This document shows, in pieces, positions 3,090-5,946 of a stretch of DNA of 5,946 bases. Each line of letters begins with the position of its first letter. Positions within the stretch are counted from its first letter, which is position 1. The DNA is from Rickettsiales bacterium. Its GTDB lineage: Bacteria; Pseudomonadota; Alphaproteobacteria; Rs-D84; CACZYB01. Under the pieces are notes generated by a model. The model searched no databases, had not been told where the DNA came from, and worked only from the letters and a program-made list of their open reading frames with translations. The position numbers were made by a program, and so were the translations under genes. The stretch is from contig JAIRTB010000090.1 in assembly GCA_031255155.1 (NCBI GenBank), forward strand, positions 1 through 5,946. The letters run 5' to 3'.

Positions 3090-5416
3090 CGCTTTCGCTC
3101 CTCTGCTTGGCGCAGGGATTCTCGGCGTTGCTCTACTACCTCGGGCTTGGCGTTTTTCACGAAATCCTGGTTGGCGAGCTGGGCGTTCAGCGAGGCTATG
3201 CGCCTGTCCAGCTCGGCGGTCTCGGCCTCGCGCAGCCGCAGGTTTTCCTCCGTCCGCCTGGCCCTTTGATATAGGTCGAATTCTTCGGCCTTGTCTATGT
3301 TGGCCGCGGCGATCTGGGGGAAGGGCTCTTTGATAAAGTCGACGGCCGTCCCGAATCCGAACTTCTCCCAAAGCTCTGCGGAAATGAACGGCGCGGCCGG
3401 TTGCAGGATTTTCAGTATGCTTTTAAGGGCCGTGTGCGCGGCGGCAAGCGTGTCGTCGTTTTTGTCTTTTTTATAGGCCTCTATGAAAGTAGAGCAGAAA
3501 TCGTCCCATACCAGGTGGTATATGTCCTCCGCGTATTCGTCATAGCGATAGTTTTCCAAATGCTTTTTGGCGTTTATGACGCATTTGTTCACCCGGTTCA
3601 ATATCCAGTTAGAAACGGGCCGTATGAATTCGGATTTGGATTTGTCCGCGTCCGCTATGCCGTTTATTTTCCAAAATTCCGCGGCGTTCGTCAGTTTGGT
3701 AAGGAACCTCCGCGCGTTTTCCGCGTCCTTTTTCCCGAAGGGGTTGGTGCGGTTCTGGTTCGCGCAGGCGCAGATTGCGAAGCGCACGGCGTCTATTCCG
3801 AACTCGTCGATATAGTCCATGGGGTTTATGCCGTTGCCCTTGGTCTTGCTCATTTTGGCGCCGTGCTCGTCGACGACCAGGCCGTGCAGGATGACTTTCC
3901 TAAACGGGGTTTTCCCGGTGAAGTAAAGGGACATCATCGCCATCCTTGCGACCCAAAAGAAGATAATGTCGAACCCGGTTATCAATATAGAGTTCGGGAA
4001 ATAGGCCTTGAAGTCCAAAGCCGATTCGTCGGGCCAGCCAAGCGTCGCCATGGGCCACAGCCCGCTTGAAAACCAGGTGTCAAGGACATCCTCGTCGCGC
4101 CGCAATCCCGCGGGCGGGTTGGCTCCGACATAGGCAAGCTTGCCCTTGTCGTCGTAATAGGCCGGTATTTGGTGCCCCCACCATAGCTGGCGCGATATGC
4201 ACCACGGCCGGACGTTTTCCAGCCACGAGTACCAGGTGTTCCTCCATGTCTCCGGAATAAATTCCAGCTCGCCGCTGCGGGCCTTTTCGACGGCCGCGTC
4301 CGCAAGCTTTTTCACATCGCAATACCATTGCGTCGTAAGGCGGGGCTCCAATACGGCGCCGCCGCGCTCGGCGTGCGGGACCTGGTGGACGCAAGGCTCT
4401 GCCTTGACCAGGCGGCCGTCCTCCCTAAGCTTGTCGACCATGATCTCGCGAGCCTCGAAACGGTCCTTTCCGGCGAGGGAGCGTATGAAGTCGTTCGGGT
4501 TGTCGATTTCCGATATGTCGATTTTTGCGTCGGGAGTGAAAATGTTTATAGGCTTTATGCCGTGCCTTTTCCCCACCTCGTAGTCGTTGAAATCGTGCGC
4601 CGGAGTGATCTTCACCGCGCCGGAGCCCTTGGCCGGGTCCGCGTGCTCGTCCGCGATTATCGGAAGGCGTCGTCCGGCGAAGGGGAGGATGGCGAATTTG
4701 CCGACAAGTCGCGCGAGCCGGTTGTCGTTCGGGTTGACCGCGATGGCGCCGTCGCCAAGCTTGGTTTCCGGGCGGACCGTCGCGATCACTATGCCGTCGG
4801 ATTCCCCCTCGACATCATACCGGATATAATACATGGTGCCCTGTTCCTCGACGCTTATCACTTCGAGGTCGGATACGCTGGTAAGCATCGAGGGGTCCCA
4901 GTTGACGAGGCTTTCCGTGCGATAGATAAGGCCGTCGGCGTGCATGGCGATGAATGCGTGCTCGACCGCGCGCGAGAAATTGGGGTTCATGGTAAAGGCC
5001 TCCCTCGTCCAGTCGCACGAGCAGCCCAGGGTCCTCAGCTGGTTTTGTATTTTGCCGGCATGGGTGTTTTTCCACTCCCACGCGCGGGCGAGGAATCCTT
5101 CGCGGCCAAGGGCCCGGCGGGAGGTTCCCTCTGCGCCGAGTTGCTTTTCCACCATCAGCTGCACGGCGATGGAGGCGTGGTCCGTCCCGGGCAGCCATAG
5201 CACATCGCGGCCGAGCATCCTCTGATAGCGCGCGGAAATGTCCTGGCGTGTCATGGTAAAGGCGTGCCCTATGTGCAGGTCGCCCGTCACGTTCGGGGGC
5301 GGCATCATGATGGAGAATCTCTCGCGTTCCGAGGAAGGATCGGCCGCGAACATGCGGTTTTCCTCTTGTTTTTCGTAAAGCCGCCGGGCGTAGGCGTTGT
5401 TTTTTTCATAAGCCAT
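3071..5416 (-). CDS. valS: Valyl-tRNA synthetase with shortened C-terminal linker
   Basis: 781 aa from ATG 5416, against about 880-950 for most bacterial ValRS. Class I enzyme charging tRNA-Val with valine in the cytosol. In order: PPPNVTGDLHIGH with HIGH at 48-51, GTDHAS (77-82), LVNWDP, the editing domain (ATVRPETKLGDGAIAVNP; GSGAVKITPAHDFNDYEVG), the catalytic core (WCISRQLWWGHQIP; DVLDTWFSSGLWP) and KMSKT at 521-525 in place of the usual KMSKS. The anticodon-binding helical domain ends near EPFPQ (697-701). The C-terminal tRNA-binding coiled coil is present (about 718-775, including LANQDFVKNAKPEVVEQ), but most of the segment normally between these is absent. ATG 5416 is preferred over an upstream TTG at 5425; neither has a Shine-Dalgarno. 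Divergent from the PAP2 gene. Confidence 0.96.
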   Translation of the reverse strand: MAYEKNNAYARRLYEKQEENRMFAADPSSERERFSIMMPPPNVTGDLHIGHAFTMTRQDISARYQRMLGRDVLWLPGTDHASIAVQLMVEKQLGAEGTSRRALGREGFLARAWEWKNTHAGKIQNQLRTLGCSCDWTREAFTMNPNFSRAVEHAFIAMHADGLIYRTESLVNWDPSMLTSVSDLEVISVEEQGTMYYIRYDVEGESDGIVIATVRPETKLGDGAIAVNPNDNRLARLVGKFAILPFAGRRLPIIADEHADPAKGSGAVKITPAHDFNDYEVGKRHGIKPINIFTPDAKIDISEIDNPNDFIRSLAGKDRFEAREIMVDKLREDGRLVKAEPCVHQVPHAERGGAVLEPRLTTQWYCDVKKLADAAVEKARSGELEFIPETWRNTWYSWLENVRPWCISRQLWWGHQIPAYYDDKGKLAYVGANPPAGLRRDEDVLDTWFSSGLWPMATLGWPDESALDFKAYFPNSILITGFDIIFFWVARMAMMSLYFTGKTPFRKVILHGLVVDEHGAKMSKTKGNGINPMDYIDEFGIDAVRFAICACANQNRTNPFGKKDAENARRFLTKLTNAAEFWKINGIADADKSKSEFIRPVSNWILNRVNKCVINAKKHLENYRYDEYAEDIYHLVWDDFCSTFIEAYKKDKNDDTLAAAHTALKSILKILQPAAPFISAELWEKFGFGTAVDFIKEPFPQIAAANIDKAEEFDLYQRARRTEENLRLREAETAELDRRIASLNAQLANQDFVKNAKPEVVEQRRESLRQAEERKRAISQQ

Positions 5417-5424
5417 AATGGGCA

Positions 5425-5453
5425 AGCTTAACGCTTTGCGAAGGCGAAATCAA
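5425..5453 (-). promoter_or_regulatory. Weak candidate valS promoter
   Basis: The minus strand has TTGATT (5453-5448), a 17-bp spacer and TAAGCT (5430-5425, three of six consensus bases). The ATG is 8 nt past the -10, which would again give an almost leaderless mRNA. The match is poor; a start further upstream is possible. Confidence 0.3.
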
Positions 5454-5460
5454 GGCGAAA
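5441..5460. repeat. 9-bp direct repeat in the valS upstream region
   Basis: AAGGCGAAA occurs at 5441-5449 and 5452-5460, an 11-bp period (TTTCGCCTT on the valS strand). It overlaps the candidate valS -35 and could be a regulator site. No T-box or attenuator structure is evident. Confidence 0.4.
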
Positions 5461-5474
5461 GTTCCCAAACCCTG

Positions 5475-5502
5475 TTGACAACCGGCCCGCGCGGGGTATA
5501 AT
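5475..5502 (+). promoter_or_regulatory. Consensus sigma-70 promoter of the PAP2 gene
   Basis: Perfect TTGACA (5475-5480), 16-bp spacer and perfect TATAAT (5497-5502), start predicted near 5509. The spacer holds the GC palindrome CCCGCGCGGG (5486-5495), a possible repressor site or a brake on an otherwise very strong promoter. The Shine-Dalgarno GGAGG (5517-5521) lies 8 nt before the ATG at 5530. Confidence 0.8.
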
Positions 5503-5529
5503 GGCGCCAAGTTGATGGAGGGCGGAAAA

Positions 5530-5946
5530 ATGAAGGCTTTGTTCCTTGTCGCGATAGTTTTGGCGGGCGCTTGTCCAGGCGCGGCGCGGGCGGCGGATTC
5601 GGTGCGGGAGTGGGGCGATGCCCTGCGCCTGGCTCTGCCCGCGTATGCCATGGGCATGGCGGTGGAGGAGGAGGGATGGTCCGCCGCGGGGCAGTTTTCC
5701 GCAAGCCTTGTCGGCGCCCAGGTGTCAAGCGAGCTTTTGAAAAAGGCGACCCGCGTCGAACGCCCCGATTACAGGCCGGGCGCCAAAAAGGATAGCTTCC
5801 CGAGCGGCCACTCTGCCGCGGCGTTTTCCGCCGCCACATTCATACATAAAAGGTATGGCGTGCAAAGGGCGGCTGTCCCGTATGCGCTTGCGGCGTTCAC
5901 GGCGTATTCGCGCGTCCATGCGGACAGGCACCGCTGGCGCGATGTT
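5530..5946 (+). CDS. Exported PAP2-family phosphatase (3' end beyond window)
   Basis: 139 codons, open at the right edge. The ATG at 5530 follows GGAGG by 8 nt. Residues 1-21 form a signal peptide (MKALFLVAIVLAGA, cleavage plausible after ARA at 21); a lipobox around C15 is poor. All three motifs of the type 2 phosphatidic acid phosphatase/vanadium haloperoxidase family are present: KX6RP (K71, R78-P79), PSGH (91-94) and SRX5HX3D (S127-R128, H134, D138), so catalytic His and Asp are intact. Such enzymes remove phosphate from lipids such as phosphatidate, phosphatidylglycerol phosphate or undecaprenyl diphosphate, or act as soluble periplasmic acid phosphatases. The segment seen has weak hydrophobic stretches around 57-66 and 115-125 but no clear transmembrane helix, so a periplasmic or membrane-tethered enzyme fits; substrate unknown. 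Divergent from valS. Confidence 0.93.
   Translation, partial: MKALFLVAIVLAGACPGAARAADSVREWGDALRLALPAYAMGMAVEEEGWSAAGQFSASLVGAQVSSELLKKATRVERPDYRPGAKKDSFPSGHSAAAFSAATFIHKRYGVQRAAVPYALAAFTAYSRVHADRHRWRDV

Noticed and set aside
4328..5200. 290-aa plus-strand frame inside valS
   Set aside because: Antisense shadow of a fully conserved ValRS coding region in GC-rich DNA.
5417..5529. T-box or attenuator controlling valS
   Set aside because: No leader peptide, no T-box bases and no terminator/antiterminator stems; the predicted leader is almost absent.
5530..5600. Lipoprotein signal on the PAP2 protein
   Set aside because: C15 is preceded by AGA, with Ala rather than Leu/Val/Ile at -3, a poor lipobox; an ARA-type cleavage after residue 21 fits better.

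Overview
The window looks like chromosomal DNA of an alphaproteobacterium. The best clue is an SspB of the alphaproteobacterial type (about 158 aa, ending in an IISLSDFFKK-like ClpX tail), together with MraZ, NusB and a class I ValRS. An uncultured host-associated lineage is my guess, based on the cysteine-rich exported protein and the shortened housekeeping proteins; taxonomy is inference.

Layout, left to right. (1) 1-807, minus strand: the first 269 codons of an exported protein, open at the window edge. It has a signal peptide, a five-cysteine module, and a region resembling the part of the Bordetella phage tropism determinant Mtd that leads into its C-type-lectin fold. It has its own promoter and a hairpin over its ribosome binding site. 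(2) 905-1351, minus: mraZ, not followed by rsmH/fts genes. (3) 1352-1521: an AT-rich divergent control region with palindromes and phased repeats. (4) 1522-1869, plus: an unrecognised 115-aa protein. (5) 1947-2423, minus: sspB, convergent with (4). (6) 2424-2491: a compact divergent promoter in which one palindromic TTGCAA can act as -35 in both directions. (7) 2492-2908, plus: nusB with a GTG start. (8) 2909-3070: convergent spacer containing a decayed 56-bp tandem duplication of the valS 3' end. (9) 3071-5416, minus: valS, missing most of the linker before its C-terminal coiled coil. (10) 5530-5946, plus, open at the right edge: an exported PAP2-type phosphatase behind a consensus sigma-70 promoter.

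The genes are mostly single transcription units rather than an operon. The four housekeeping genes (mraZ, sspB, nusB, valS) have no convincing Shine-Dalgarno, and their best promoter calls put transcription starts at or within a few bases of the start codon. The three others (exported protein, 115-aa protein, PAP2) have clear AAGGAG/GGAGG sites and real 5' leaders. The most interesting lead is the Mtd-like exported protein, a possible target of a diversity-generating retroelement whose variable repeat and reverse transcriptase would lie beyond the left edge. No tRNA, rRNA, CRISPR array or insertion sequence was seen.
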